Source: Bryobacterales bacterium | Lineage (GTDB): Bacteria; Acidobacteriota; Terriglobia; Bryobacterales; Bryobacteraceae | Direction: 5' to 3' | DNA: 15,110 bases | Assembly (NCBI GenBank): GCA_020853155.1 | Contig: JADYZL010000359.1 | Location: 1 to 15,110 of the forward strand | In this document: in pieces, positions 7,085 through 14,844 of the stretch | How positions within the stretch are numbered: the stretch's first letter is position 1 | Layout: each line of letters starts with the position of its first letter | The notes under the pieces: model-generated | What the model was told of the DNA's origin: nothing | The model's input: only the letters and a program-made list of their open reading frames with translations | Databases searched by the model: none | Translations under genes and position numbers: made by a program

Positions 7085-8437
7085 ATGCAGGCTTACGACT
7101 TGATCATCGAAGGCGGGGAAGTTTTCACGCCGGGCGGCATTCAACCGCTGGATATCGGCATTCGCCAGGGACGCATCGAAAAACTGGGAGCGCTTGCCTC
7201 GACTGGCGCGGCGGAACGGTTGGACGCGAGCGGGCTGCTGGTGCTGCCCGGCGTGATCGATACCCAGGTGCATTTTCGTGAGCCTGGTTTGGAGCACAAG
7301 GAAGACCTCGAGAGCGGCACGCGCTCCGCGATTCTCGGCGGCGTCACGGCGATCTTCGAGATGCCGAATACAAAGCCCGCGACCACGTCGCCCGAAGCGC
7401 TCTCCGATAAGTTGCGGCGAGCGCAAGGCCGGGCGTGGTGCGACTATGCGTTCTTCATGGGAGCCTCGTCTGAAAACGCAGGCGAGCTCGCGGAGTGGGA
7501 ACGATTTCCGGGCTGCGCGGGCGTGAAGATCTTCATGGGAAGCTCGACGGGCGACCTGCTCGTCGAGGGCGATGCCGATCTGGAGAAGGTGCTCCGGCAC
7601 GGTAGCCGGCGGGTTTCCGTCCACTGCGAGGATGAGGCGCGGATGCGCGAGCGGAAGCGGATCGCCACGGAGGGCGGGCATCCAAAGTTTCATCCGGATT
7701 GGCGGGATGACCTGAGCGCCGTCATGGCCACGCAGCGCCTGCTCTCCCTTGCGGAGAAGACGGGTCGGCGCGTGCATGTGCTGCACGTCACCACGCGGGA
7801 AGAGATCGCGCTCCTCGGGGAGTGGAAGCATTTGGCGACAGTGGAAGTGACGCCCCAGCACCTCAGCTTCGATGCTCCGGATTGCTACGAACGGCTGGGC
7901 ACGCTGGCGCAGATGAACCCGCCGATTCGCGCCAAAGAGCATCAGGAAGCGCTTTGGGAAGGGGTTTTCGATGGCACAGTGGACGTGTTGGGCAGTGACC
8001 ACGCGCCGCACACCCTGGATGAGAAAGCGCAGCCGTATCCGCAAAGCCCGTCGGGCATGACTGGCGTGCAGACGCTGCTGCCCGTGATGCTCACGCACGT
8101 ATTGAACGGGCGTTTGACGCTCGACCGGCTGGTGGACCTGACCAGTGCCGGGCCCGCGCGCATTTTCGGGATCGCGCGCAAGGGGCGTATTGCCCGTGGC
8201 TATGATGCCGATTTCGCGATCGTGGATCTCAAGCGAAGCGAGGTGTTGAAGCGGGAGTGGATCGCGAGCAAGTGCGGTTGGAGCCCGTATGAGGGCCGGC
8301 TATTGAAAGGCTGGCCGGTACACACGGTGCTGCGAGGCAAGATTGCCGTTCGGGATGGGGCACTGCAGGCTGCCGCGCAGGGCAGAGCGGTGCAGTTCGT
8401 GGAAACGCTGGGCGGAGTGGACGCGCGGGCCGAATAG
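7085..8437 (+). CDS. pyrC: Dihydroorotase-family cyclic amidohydrolase
   Basis: Metal-dependent amidohydrolase of 450 residues, best matching class I (long) dihydroorotases, which interconvert N-carbamoyl-aspartate and dihydroorotate in pyrimidine synthesis; allantoinases and hydantoinases are close relatives. The metal site is visible. QVHFREPG at 61-68 carries His63, the second position of the usual HxH, while the first is Gln61. Lys148 in VKIFMGSS is the expected carboxylated lysine. His180 (VHCED), His234 (VLHVTT) and Asp305 in GSDHAPH complete the set. FEMPNT at 91-96 and the Arg of HFRE are the usual substrate-side residues of dihydroorotases. Start ATG 7085 has only a weak, close AAAGAG. 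pyrD lies about 4 kb downstream on the same strand but not in the same operon. The fold is certain; dihydroorotase rather than allantoinase or hydantoinase is likely but not proven. Confidence 0.88.
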   Translation: MQAYDLIIEGGEVFTPGGIQPLDIGIRQGRIEKLGALASTGAAERLDASGLLVLPGVIDTQVHFREPGLEHKEDLESGTRSAILGGVTAIFEMPNTKPATTSPEALSDKLRRAQGRAWCDYAFFMGASSENAGELAEWERFPGCAGVKIFMGSSTGDLLVEGDADLEKVLRHGSRRVSVHCEDEARMRERKRIATEGGHPKFHPDWRDDLSAVMATQRLLSLAEKTGRRVHVLHVTTREEIALLGEWKHLATVEVTPQHLSFDAPDCYERLGTLAQMNPPIRAKEHQEALWEGVFDGTVDVLGSDHAPHTLDEKAQPYPQSPSGMTGVQTLLPVMLTHVLNGRLTLDRLVDLTSAGPARIFGIARKGRIARGYDADFAIVDLKRSEVLKREWIASKCGWSPYEGRLLKGWPVHTVLRGKIAVRDGALQAAAQGRAVQFVETLGGVDARAE

Positions 8438-8473
8438 GACCGCAGTTTGAGGGAAGAGTCCAGCGTGAGGCGA

Positions 8474-8510
8474 CGGCGGGCGGGCTCATGAATTCGTGCC
8501 CTACCCGCCG
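8474..8510. terminator. Possible weak stem between convergent genes
   Basis: CGGCGGG (8474-8480) pairs with CCCGCCG (8504-8510), and the stem can be extended inward with a mismatch. It lies between the convergent dihydroorotase and redoxin genes, where termination is needed on both strands. No T-run follows on either side, so intrinsic termination is doubtful. Confidence 0.22.
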
Positions 8511-8533
8511 CGGAATGGTGCCGTTATTCGCCG

Positions 8534-9148
8534 TTAGTATTTGACGTTGCAGCCATAGGGCTGGGAAGTGGATGTGCTTACCGCTTTGCCCGCCAGCGCT
8601 TCCGTGAGAGCCGCGGAGACATAGTTCTTGGCGGTCTTGATATCGGCTTGGTCCGTCGTGGGCTTGTCGTCGATAGCGCCGTTATAGATCAGCTTCCCTT
8701 TCGGGTCAATGACGAACATGTGTGGCGTGGTGGCAGCGCCATACGCCTTCCCGACGGCGCCGTTCTCATCGAGCAGCACGGTGGTGGCGTTCGAACCCTT
8801 CGCTTTGTAGTCTGCGACGGCCTTTGCCCCGGCGCTGTGCCCCTGCTCACCGGGAGCGGAAGAGATCACGGAGAGCCAAACAACATTCTTCGCGGTCCAT
8901 TGCTTCTGCAAGGACTGCATATTCCCGCTGCCATACTGTTTGCCCACGAAGGGACATCCATAGTTCAACCATTCGAGCACGACGAACTTGCCCGAGAAGT
9001 CCGAGAGTTTGTGCGACTTGCCGTGCATATCCGTGACGGCGAAATCCGGAGCCATGGCGCCCACCTTTGCCTTGGCAGGCGCGGGGAGCGTAAACGCAGC
9101 CGCAAGGAAAGCGAGCAGGGTGACGGTGAGAACAGATTTCTGATTCAT
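8534..9148 (-). CDS. Periplasmic redoxin/thioredoxin-fold peroxidase-like protein
   Basis: 204-residue exported protein. A signal peptide is clear: lysine, hydrophobic core at residues 6-21 and an AKA cleavage site near 27. The mature part is a redoxin (AhpC-TSA/thioredoxin) fold. It begins VGAMAPDFAVTDMHGKSHKL and has the active-site strand VVLEWLNYGCPFVGKQY with a single Cys65 and no CxxC, then a cis-Pro region ATTPHMFVIDPKG at 139-151. A second cysteine sits near the end, Cys200 in PYGCNVKY, and could resolve Cys65 by a long-range disulfide. The ribosome site is strong (GGAAGGAG about nine bases before the ATG). The upstream gene on the same strand is a DsbD-type electron transporter, 148 bases away, which would be the natural reductant. 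A TAGAAT at 9238-9233 in that gap could be an extra -10 box. The exact substrate is unknown. Confidence 0.87.
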   Translation of the reverse strand: MNQKSVLTVTLLAFLAAAFTLPAPAKAKVGAMAPDFAVTDMHGKSHKLSDFSGKFVVLEWLNYGCPFVGKQYGSGNMQSLQKQWTAKNVVWLSVISSAPGEQGHSAGAKAVADYKAKGSNATTVLLDENGAVGKAYGAATTPHMFVIDPKGKLIYNGAIDDKPTTDQADIKTAKNYVSAALTEALAGKAVSTSTSQPYGCNVKY

Positions 9149-9296
9149 CGAGAAATACTCCTTCCAAACTTTTCAAACTGGCCGAATTGCGGACACACCG
9201 CCCGTGCCATTTCCGGGGCGGGGATAGGGACTATTCTAACGGCAATTCAGGGCGACGGACCGGGCCGCCGCTCCCGCATGCAGACTGTATACGACG

Positions 9297-11495
9297 TTAC
9301 CGTTGGGAAACGGTGGAATGCGTGGGAAGGTCCGCCAGCGCATCCATCACGATTCCTTCCGTCAGGATTTCGGGCAGCAGGACCGGCTTCGCCGAGCCGC
9401 TCTTGTAGAGCGCATAGACCGGCACGCCGCTCCGGTTGAGAGCTTCGAGTTGGGTGGCGATGACGGGATCGTTGTTCGTCCAATCCGCCACCAGCAGGGT
9501 GACGTTCTTATCCCGGAATGCCTGTTCGACGGCATCGCGGTGAAGCACGGTGCGCTTGTTCACCTGGCAGGTGAGGCACCACGCGGCAGTGAAATCGACA
9601 AATACCGGCTTGCCTTCCGCAAGAAGGGACTCGACCTTGGCGGGGCTCCATGGCTGCCAGAGCGCGGCGCCGCTGCTGGAGCCGCCGGCCGCGGGGGCGC
9701 GGTAGGCGGAAGCGTTCCAGGCGAAGGCCAGCCCGGCAACGATTGCGAGCGCGGCCAGAACGCGGGTGGCGAACCGCATGGAGCCGCTGATGTTGTAGGC
9801 ATTCCAACGGCCGACGATCCATCCGGCGATCCCGAGAAACAGCATAGCCGCCAGAAGCCCCGCCGCACCGTCGATGCCGGTCTGCAAACCAAAGACCCAC
9901 ACCAGCCAGATAACGGTGGCGAACAGCGGGAAGCTGAGCACCTGCTTGAGCGTTTCCATCCATGCGCCCGGGCGGGGCAAGCGCTTGAGCAACCCTGGGA
10001 ATAGCGAAAGAAGGACGTAGGGCGTGGCCATGCCCGCGCCGAGCACGGTGAAGACGAGCATGGACTCCCAGGCGGGCTGGCTGATCGCGTAGCCGAGCGC
10101 CCCGCCCATGAAAGGGGCCGTGCAAGGCGTGGCGACCACGGTGGCCAGCACCCCGCTGAAGAAGGAAGAGCCATAACCTTCCGTGCCGCTGCCGGCGGCG
10201 CCGAGGCGCGTGAGGGAAGCCCCGATTTCAAATACGCCCGCCATGCTGAGCCCGAGGACGAAGATGAGCAGAGCCATGGCCGCGACGAAGGCGGGCGATT
10301 GCAATTGGAATCCCCAGCCGAGTTGCGCGCCGCCGGCCCGCAGCGCGAGCAGCAATCCGGCGAGCGCCCAGAACGAGGCCAGCACGCCCGCGGCGAAAAC
10401 AAGACCATGGCTGCGGACTTTTCCGCGATGCTCCCCCGCCTGCTGGACGAAGCTCATGATCTTGAGCGAGATCACCGGGAACACGCACGGCATCAGGTTC
10501 AGGATCACGCCGCCGGCGAACGCCGAAAGCAGAATCAGGAGAAGTGAAGAGGGAACGCCGCCAGAGGGAACGGATTGCACGGGCATCACGATGCTGCCCA
10601 CGGCTTCCACTGGAACATCGAAGCTCAGCGCGTGGACGGCTTCGCCCGGTTTCCAGGTGGCGTCGTCCGGCAGGGTGAGCAGACCGCGAAGCCGTTCGGC
10701 GGGCGCTTTCGAGTATTCGCTGATGGGAGCGAACAGAACCAATTCATCCTCGGCCAGAAGGCGCTGCTGCTCACCGGCATGTTGAATCACGCCGGGGTCT
10801 TGCGCGAAGAAGCGCACCTGACTTGCGGGAAGGTTTGCGAGGTTTGAAGGGGTTGTGCTCTCGAGCGCGATCAGGTAGCCGCCATCGGCGTGCGCGGCCC
10901 GCATGGAGAGCCCCTTCACTTCGGCGATGGGCCTTGGCATGGCCGCGCGCGTGCGGGCAAACGCAAGAGCCCAATCCGAATTCTCCTCGGCCTCCGGCCC
11001 GACTTTAAGCGTGACGGAGATCGCTTCCCGCGCGGGAAGGCAAACTTCGCGGCAAACGAGGAAATCTGCCTGCCCCGCGAGCGTGACGGTCTCCCCGGGC
11101 TTCCACGTTCGGGGCGCGACGGCATCGAGAAGCAGCATCACTTCCTTCTCATAGCCATAGGAAGCGAGTGGCGGAGTGGGGATATAGCGCGGCGTGGGGT
11201 AGATGACGTCGGAGATGGTGACGCCCCCCGTCTTCTCCCACTTGATCTTCGTGCCGAGGCCGGCATCGCCAGGGTTCATCCAATAGCTGTGCCACTCCGG
11301 ATCGAGTTTCATAGACAGCCCGAGCGTGAACGGTTCCCCTGGGACAACGGTTGTGAATTCGCTAACCAGTTCCGCCGAGGAATGAGGGCTGGTATCCTTG
11401 GCGGGCTGCTGCGCGAGGAGACCGCCGAGAAGCAGCCCAAGCGCGAGAAGCGCCCGCACGAGCGGAGAAGATACAAGGGGGGCACGCGGGGTCAT
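9297..11495 (-). CDS. dsbD: DsbD/ScsB-type cytoplasm-to-periplasm thiol electron transporter
   Basis: 732-residue inner-membrane protein that carries electrons from cytoplasmic thioredoxin to periplasmic thiol proteins. An N-terminal signal segment (about 12-28) is followed by a periplasmic DsbD-alpha-like domain with Cys148 and Cys152 (FLVCREVCLP). The membrane domain, about 316-593, has eight hydrophobic segments and the two electron-carrying cysteines Cys337 (NLMPCVFPVISLK) and Cys458 (VVATPCTAPFMGG). The C-terminal thioredoxin domain, about 612-725, has the CxxC of AAWCLTCQVNK, Cys640 and Cys643. All six redox cysteines are intact. It precedes the redoxin gene on the same strand. The ATG lacks a clear Shine-Dalgarno; a TATAAA stands four bases upstream, so initiation may be leaderless or nearly so. 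A terminator at 11620-11653 separates it from the transaldolase gene upstream. Confidence 0.94.
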   Translation of the reverse strand: MTPRAPLVSSPLVRALLALGLLLGGLLAQQPAKDTSPHSSAELVSEFTTVVPGEPFTLGLSMKLDPEWHSYWMNPGDAGLGTKIKWEKTGGVTISDVIYPTPRYIPTPPLASYGYEKEVMLLLDAVAPRTWKPGETVTLAGQADFLVCREVCLPAREAISVTLKVGPEAEENSDWALAFARTRAAMPRPIAEVKGLSMRAAHADGGYLIALESTTPSNLANLPASQVRFFAQDPGVIQHAGEQQRLLAEDELVLFAPISEYSKAPAERLRGLLTLPDDATWKPGEAVHALSFDVPVEAVGSIVMPVQSVPSGGVPSSLLLILLSAFAGGVILNLMPCVFPVISLKIMSFVQQAGEHRGKVRSHGLVFAAGVLASFWALAGLLLALRAGGAQLGWGFQLQSPAFVAAMALLIFVLGLSMAGVFEIGASLTRLGAAGSGTEGYGSSFFSGVLATVVATPCTAPFMGGALGYAISQPAWESMLVFTVLGAGMATPYVLLSLFPGLLKRLPRPGAWMETLKQVLSFPLFATVIWLVWVFGLQTGIDGAAGLLAAMLFLGIAGWIVGRWNAYNISGSMRFATRVLAALAIVAGLAFAWNASAYRAPAAGGSSSGAALWQPWSPAKVESLLAEGKPVFVDFTAAWCLTCQVNKRTVLHRDAVEQAFRDKNVTLLVADWTNNDPVIATQLEALNRSGVPVYALYKSGSAKPVLLPEILTEGIVMDALADLPTHSTVSQR

Positions 11496-11619
11496 TCCAT
11501 TTATAGATGCTGCGAAGCGGGCGAAGGGTACAACGGGATACCGATTCGCGGGGAAAGCGCGAACGCCGGGGATACCGCCCAGCGCCGTTGGCGCGGGCTT
11601 ACCGGAAGGACGGAGGGCG

Positions 11620-11653
11620 AAAAAGCGGGCATGCTTCCTGCGTGCATGCCCGC
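11620..11653 (-). terminator. Intrinsic terminator of the transaldolase gene
   Basis: A perfect 10-base-pair stem (GCGGGCATGC 11625-11634 with GCATGCCCGC 11644-11653, 9-base loop) is followed, reading on the minus strand, by five T (AAAAA at 11620-11624 on the plus strand). It begins 21 bases past the transaldolase stop and shows that dsbD has its own promoter. Confidence 0.9.
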
Positions 11654-11673
11654 GGGAAATCTACTTCAATTTG

Positions 11674-12333
11674 CTACTTCTTCGCCCCGGATTCGAAAGC
11701 CTTGGCGTAATCCTTCAAGAACCGTTCGAGGCCGCTATCGGTGAGCGGGTGGTTGAAGAGCGAATCCAGCACCTTGAACGGCATGGTGCCGATGTGCGCG
11801 CCGATGAGCGCGGTTTCCTTCACGTGGAGGGGCGAGCGCAGGGAGGCGGCCAGCACCTGGGTCTCATAGTCGTAGTTATCGTAGATGGTGACGATTTCTT
11901 CGACGAGTTCCATTCCGGTCATGCCAAGGTCGTCCAACCGGCCGACGAAGGGGCTGATGATGTAGGCGCCGGCCTTGGCGGCGAGCAGGGCCTGGTTGGC
12001 CGTGAAGCAGAGCGTCACGTTGACGCGGATATCTTCCTTGCTGAGCGTGGAAGTGGCCTTGATGCCATCGCGCGTGAGGGGCAGCTTTACAACCACATTG
12101 GGGTGGATGGTAGACAGCTTGCGGCCTTCCTCGACCATCTTGTCGTATTCGGTGGCGACCACTTCGGCGCTGATATCGCCATCGACGATCTCACAGATGC
12201 TGGCGATCTGCTTCTCGATCGGGTTGCCTTCCCTCGCGATGAGGGTGGGGTTGGTGGTGACTCCATCCACGATGCCCCAGGCGGCTGCGGTGCGGAGTTC
12301 TTCAAGATTCGCGGTGTCGAGGAAGAATTTCAC
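11674..12333 (-). CDS. tal: Transaldolase / fructose-6-phosphate aldolase-like (TalC/FSA type)
   Basis: 219-residue class I aldolase of the small MipB/TalC/FSA subfamily, cytoplasmic. It transfers or releases a dihydroxyacetone unit between sugar phosphates in the non-oxidative pentose phosphate pathway. Seen in the sequence: the start MKFFLDTANLEE with Asp6, GVTTNPTLIA at 24-33 with Asn28, the Schiff-base lysine Lys83 in VVVKLPLT, and SPFVGRLDD at 127-135 with the phosphate-binding Arg132. Length is typical of the short form. The start is GTG at 12333 with only a weak AGG upstream; no better in-frame start exists. It is monocistronic, with a terminator 21 bases downstream, and diverges from pyrD. 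Whether it is a true transaldolase or an F6P aldolase cannot be told by motif alone; most chromosomal members tested as transaldolases. Confidence 0.94.
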   Translation of the reverse strand: MKFFLDTANLEELRTAAAWGIVDGVTTNPTLIAREGNPIEKQIASICEIVDGDISAEVVATEYDKMVEEGRKLSTIHPNVVVKLPLTRDGIKATSTLSKEDIRVNVTLCFTANQALLAAKAGAYIISPFVGRLDDLGMTGMELVEEIVTIYDNYDYETQVLAASLRSPLHVKETALIGAHIGTMPFKVLDSLFNHPLTDSGLERFLKDYAKAFESGAKK

Positions 12334-12471
12334 GTTAATTACCTATGCTTTTCTTTTTTTGGCGCCGGGTGGAAAAGGATCCGGGAATAAATTTCCCCTG
12401 GCAGCGGAGATTTCGGGGCTTGGAGCTTGCGGCGTTCGGCCGCCCAGGGCCTGATCGATTTTCCGCCTGCG

Positions 12472-12500
12472 TGGCCAGACGTCTAATCTCAGGATATCAT
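12472..12500 (+). promoter_or_regulatory. Candidate sigma70-type promoter of pyrD-lhgO
   Basis: TGGCCA (12472-12477, four of six matches to the -35 consensus) and TATCAT (12495-12500, five of six matches to the -10) are separated by exactly 17 bases. It lies in the 247-base divergent gap and would leave a leader of about 75 bases before the pyrD GTG. Confidence 0.42.
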
Positions 12501-12562
12501 TCCCATAGGCAGGCTCCGATGCACTCACATTTGGCGATACGCACTCCTTTCCCACTCGCTGC

Positions 12563-12577
12563 CGCTCCCAGGGAGCG
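12563..12577 (+). promoter_or_regulatory. Hairpin covering the pyrD ribosome binding site
   Basis: CGCTC (12563-12567) pairs with GAGCG (12573-12577) around a 5-base loop. The pyrD ribosome site GGGAG (12571-12575) is split between the loop and the right arm, so folding would block initiation at GTG 12581. A 5-pair stem is short and could be chance in GC-rich DNA. Confidence 0.35.
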
Positions 12578-12580
12578 CGC

Positions 12581-13501
12581 GTGACTTCCAGCCGGCTTGC
12601 AACTTCTCTCTGCGGGATCCCCCTTAAGAATCCGGTAATCGCGGCATCGGGCACGTTCGGGTATGGGAGCGAGTTCGCGCCGATCCTGGACCTGAATGCG
12701 CTGGGCGGCATCGTCGTGAAGGGGCTTTCGCGCGAACCGATCCAGGGGAACCGGGAGCCGAGGATCTGGGAAGCCGAGGCGGGCATGATGAATTCCATCG
12801 GCCTGCAGAATGTGGGAGTGCGGGCATTCGTCGCGGAGAAGCTGCCCCTGCTGGCCGGAGCGCAGACGCCCATCTTCGCGAATGTTTTCGGCTATGCCAT
12901 CGAGGACTACGTGGAAGTGGCGCGGGTGCTTGAAGACGCCGAGGGCGTGGCCGGATATGAACTGAACGTTTCATGCCCGAACACGAAGAAGGGCGGGATT
13001 GCGTTCGCGGCCGATCCGCTCATGCTCGCCGAAGTGGTTTCCGCCGTGCGCGCGGTGGCGAAGCGTCCGCTGATCGTGAAGCTCTCGCCGAACGTCACCA
13101 ACATCAAGCCGTTCGCGGCAGCGGCCGAACAGGCAGGGGCGGATGCGATCTCTCTTGTGAACACGTTCGTCTCGCTCGCGATCAATGCGCGCACGCGGAA
13201 GCCCCGGATCGGGAATGGGTTTGGCGGGCTTTCCGGGCCGGCTATCAAGCCGATTGCGCTGCGCATGGTGTACGAAGCCGCGGGCGCGGTGAAGATTCCC
13301 GTGGTTGGGATTGGCGGAGTGGCCAAGGGCGAGGACGCCGCCGAGTATCTCATCGCCGGAGCGAGCGCCGTGGAAGTGGGAACCGCTACGTTCTGGGACC
13401 CCGCCTCTCCCATACGCATCGCGCGCGAGCTAGACCGGTTCTGCCGCGACGAGCGGATCGCGAACGTGGCGGAACTCGTGGGCACGCTCGAGATGCCGTG
13501 A
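12581..13501 (+). CDS. pyrD: Dihydroorotate dehydrogenase, class 1B-like catalytic subunit
   Basis: 306-residue FMN flavoprotein that oxidises dihydroorotate to orotate, the fourth step of pyrimidine synthesis; cytoplasmic. Class 1 is shown by the catalytic Cys132 in ELNVSCPN (class 2 has Ser). The 1B subtype is suggested by the length and by VVKGLSREP at 46-53, the GN-x-x-PR-x-WE segment at 56-64 and GMMNSIGLQN at 68-77. Other FMN or substrate residues are Lys47, Lys167 in VKLSPN, Asn194 and GIGG at 243-246. GTG 12581 has GGGAG five bases upstream. Class 1B enzymes normally need PyrK, an iron-sulfur/FAD subunit usually encoded next door; none is in the window. The stop overlaps a possible GTG start of the next gene (GTGA), so lhgO is probably co-transcribed. 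Confidence 0.95.
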   Translation: MTSSRLATSLCGIPLKNPVIAASGTFGYGSEFAPILDLNALGGIVVKGLSREPIQGNREPRIWEAEAGMMNSIGLQNVGVRAFVAEKLPLLAGAQTPIFANVFGYAIEDYVEVARVLEDAEGVAGYELNVSCPNTKKGGIAFAADPLMLAEVVSAVRAVAKRPLIVKLSPNVTNIKPFAAAAEQAGADAISLVNTFVSLAINARTRKPRIGNGFGGLSGPAIKPIALRMVYEAAGAVKIPVVGIGGVAKGEDAAEYLIAGASAVEVGTATFWDPASPIRIARELDRFCRDERIANVAELVGTLEMP

Positions 13502-13557
13502 GTGTCAACCGGGCGTTTCCCTCGTCCACGGAAGCGCGTGCGATACGCTCAAGGGGT

Positions 13558-14769
13558 ATGCCCGCCCGTGCCACCGCGCCAGGATCCGTTGCCGTAATCG
13601 GCGGTGGCATCATCGGCCTCGCCGTCGCGCTCCGGTGCATCGAGACTTGGCCCGCGACGCCCGTCACGGTGTTCGAGAAAGAATCCGGGGTGGCCCGGCA
13701 CCAGAGTGGCCACAATAGCAACGTCCTGCACTGCGGCCTCTACTACAAACCCGGTTCGCTGAAGGCAAGGCTGGCCGTCACGGGCATCCGCGAGATGGTG
13801 GAGTTCTGCCAGCAACACTGGGTTCCGCATGAGCGCTGCGGCAAGCTCGTGGTGGCGGTTACCGATGAGGAGACGCCGCGGCTGCGCGAGCTAGAGGCGC
13901 GGGGCATCGCCAACGGGCTGAGCGGATTGCGCTGGCTTGGGCCGGAAGCGCTGCGAGAGATTGAACCGCATGCGCGCGGGGTGGCGGCGCTTCATGTTCC
14001 AGAGGAGGGCATCACCCACTTTCCCTCGGTCTGCGAGGCGATGGCGGCGGAGATTCGCCGGCGAGGCGGAGAGATCCGCTTGAGTGCCGAAGTGCGCGGG
14101 CTGCGCGAGACAGATGGATGCTGGCGCATCCAGGCCGGGGAAGCGGATGCTTCCGCCGCTTTCCTCTTCAACTGTGCCGGCTTGCAATGCGACCGTGTGC
14201 TGGCGCAAACAGGTCTGCGCCGGAACAGCCGGATCGTCCCCTTTCGCGGGGAGTATTTTGAGCTATCGGACGAGGGCGCGGGGCTTGTTCGGAATCTGAT
14301 CTATCCGGTGCCGGATCCGAAGTTTCCCTTTCTGGGAGTTCACTTCACGCGGATGATCCTGGGTGGCGTGGAAGCGGGTCCGAACGCGGTGCTGGCGACG
14401 GCCCGGGAAGGGTACACGGCGAGGGATTTCGCGGCGCGCGATCTGCTTGACGCGTTTAGTTACCCAGGGCTGTGGCGCTTCCTCGCGAAGTATCCGCGCA
14501 TGTCGGCGTATGAGCTGTATCGATCCTTGAGCCGCGCGGAGTTCCTCCGCTCGCTGCAGCGACTGCTGCCTGAGATCGAAGAGCGGCATCTGCGCAAGGG
14601 CATGGCCGGCGTGCGCGCGCAGGCCCTCGCGCCCGATGGCACGCTGGTTCAGGATTTCGATTACGTCCTTCGCTCCAACGCCCTTCACCTCATCAACGCC
14701 CCCAGCCCCGGCGCCACGGCCTCGCTCGCGATCGCGCGGCATCTGGTTGGCTTGCTTAGGGAGAATTAG
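13558..14769 (+). CDS. lhgO: L-2-hydroxyglutarate oxidase/dehydrogenase (FAD)
   Basis: 403-residue FAD protein of the DAO family, matching E. coli LhgO (YgaF), which oxidises L-2-hydroxyglutarate to 2-oxoglutarate and feeds electrons to the respiratory chain. Visible marks: the dinucleotide-binding VAVIGGGIIGLAVA at 11-24, then FEKESGVARHQSGHNSNVLH at 39-58 followed by CGLYYKPGSLKA, VPFRGEYFEL at 227-236, LIYPVPDPKFPFLGVHFTRM at 247-266, GVRAQALAPDG at 351-361 and NAPSPGATASLAIARH near the end. Length fits. ATG 13558 is chosen because it gives the family-standard N-terminus, though its AAGGGG lies almost against it. A GTG at 13498, overlapping the pyrD stop as GTGA, is in frame and would add 20 residues by translational coupling. 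It follows pyrD in the same direction and probably shares its transcript. Confidence 0.93.
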   Translation: MPARATAPGSVAVIGGGIIGLAVALRCIETWPATPVTVFEKESGVARHQSGHNSNVLHCGLYYKPGSLKARLAVTGIREMVEFCQQHWVPHERCGKLVVAVTDEETPRLRELEARGIANGLSGLRWLGPEALREIEPHARGVAALHVPEEGITHFPSVCEAMAAEIRRRGGEIRLSAEVRGLRETDGCWRIQAGEADASAAFLFNCAGLQCDRVLAQTGLRRNSRIVPFRGEYFELSDEGAGLVRNLIYPVPDPKFPFLGVHFTRMILGGVEAGPNAVLATAREGYTARDFAARDLLDAFSYPGLWRFLAKYPRMSAYELYRSLSRAEFLRSLQRLLPEIEERHLRKGMAGVRAQALAPDGTLVQDFDYVLRSNALHLINAPSPGATASLAIARHLVGLLREN

Positions 14770-14844
14770 CGTGAAGAGATTCCATGTTTTCCGGAAAGGG
14801 CGTACTCCAGGAGAAGCCGGCCGGCGGAGGCCGTCCGCGCGGCG

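Noticed and set aside
6497..8098. 533-residue open frame on the minus strand
   Set aside because: It lies antisense to the stress-like gene and the dihydroorotase, both with clear motifs and starts. Its translation is His/Arg-rich and of low complexity, as expected of an antisense frame in GC-rich DNA.
12973..13557. 195-codon upstream extension of the lhgO frame
   Set aside because: It is the out-of-frame reading of pyrD. The FAD-binding motif begins only 10 residues after ATG 13558.
14788..14797. TTTCCGGAAA palindrome after lhgO
   Set aside because: It could be an operator-like site but lies downstream of a convergent gene, is too short to form a useful stem and has no repeat elsewhere.
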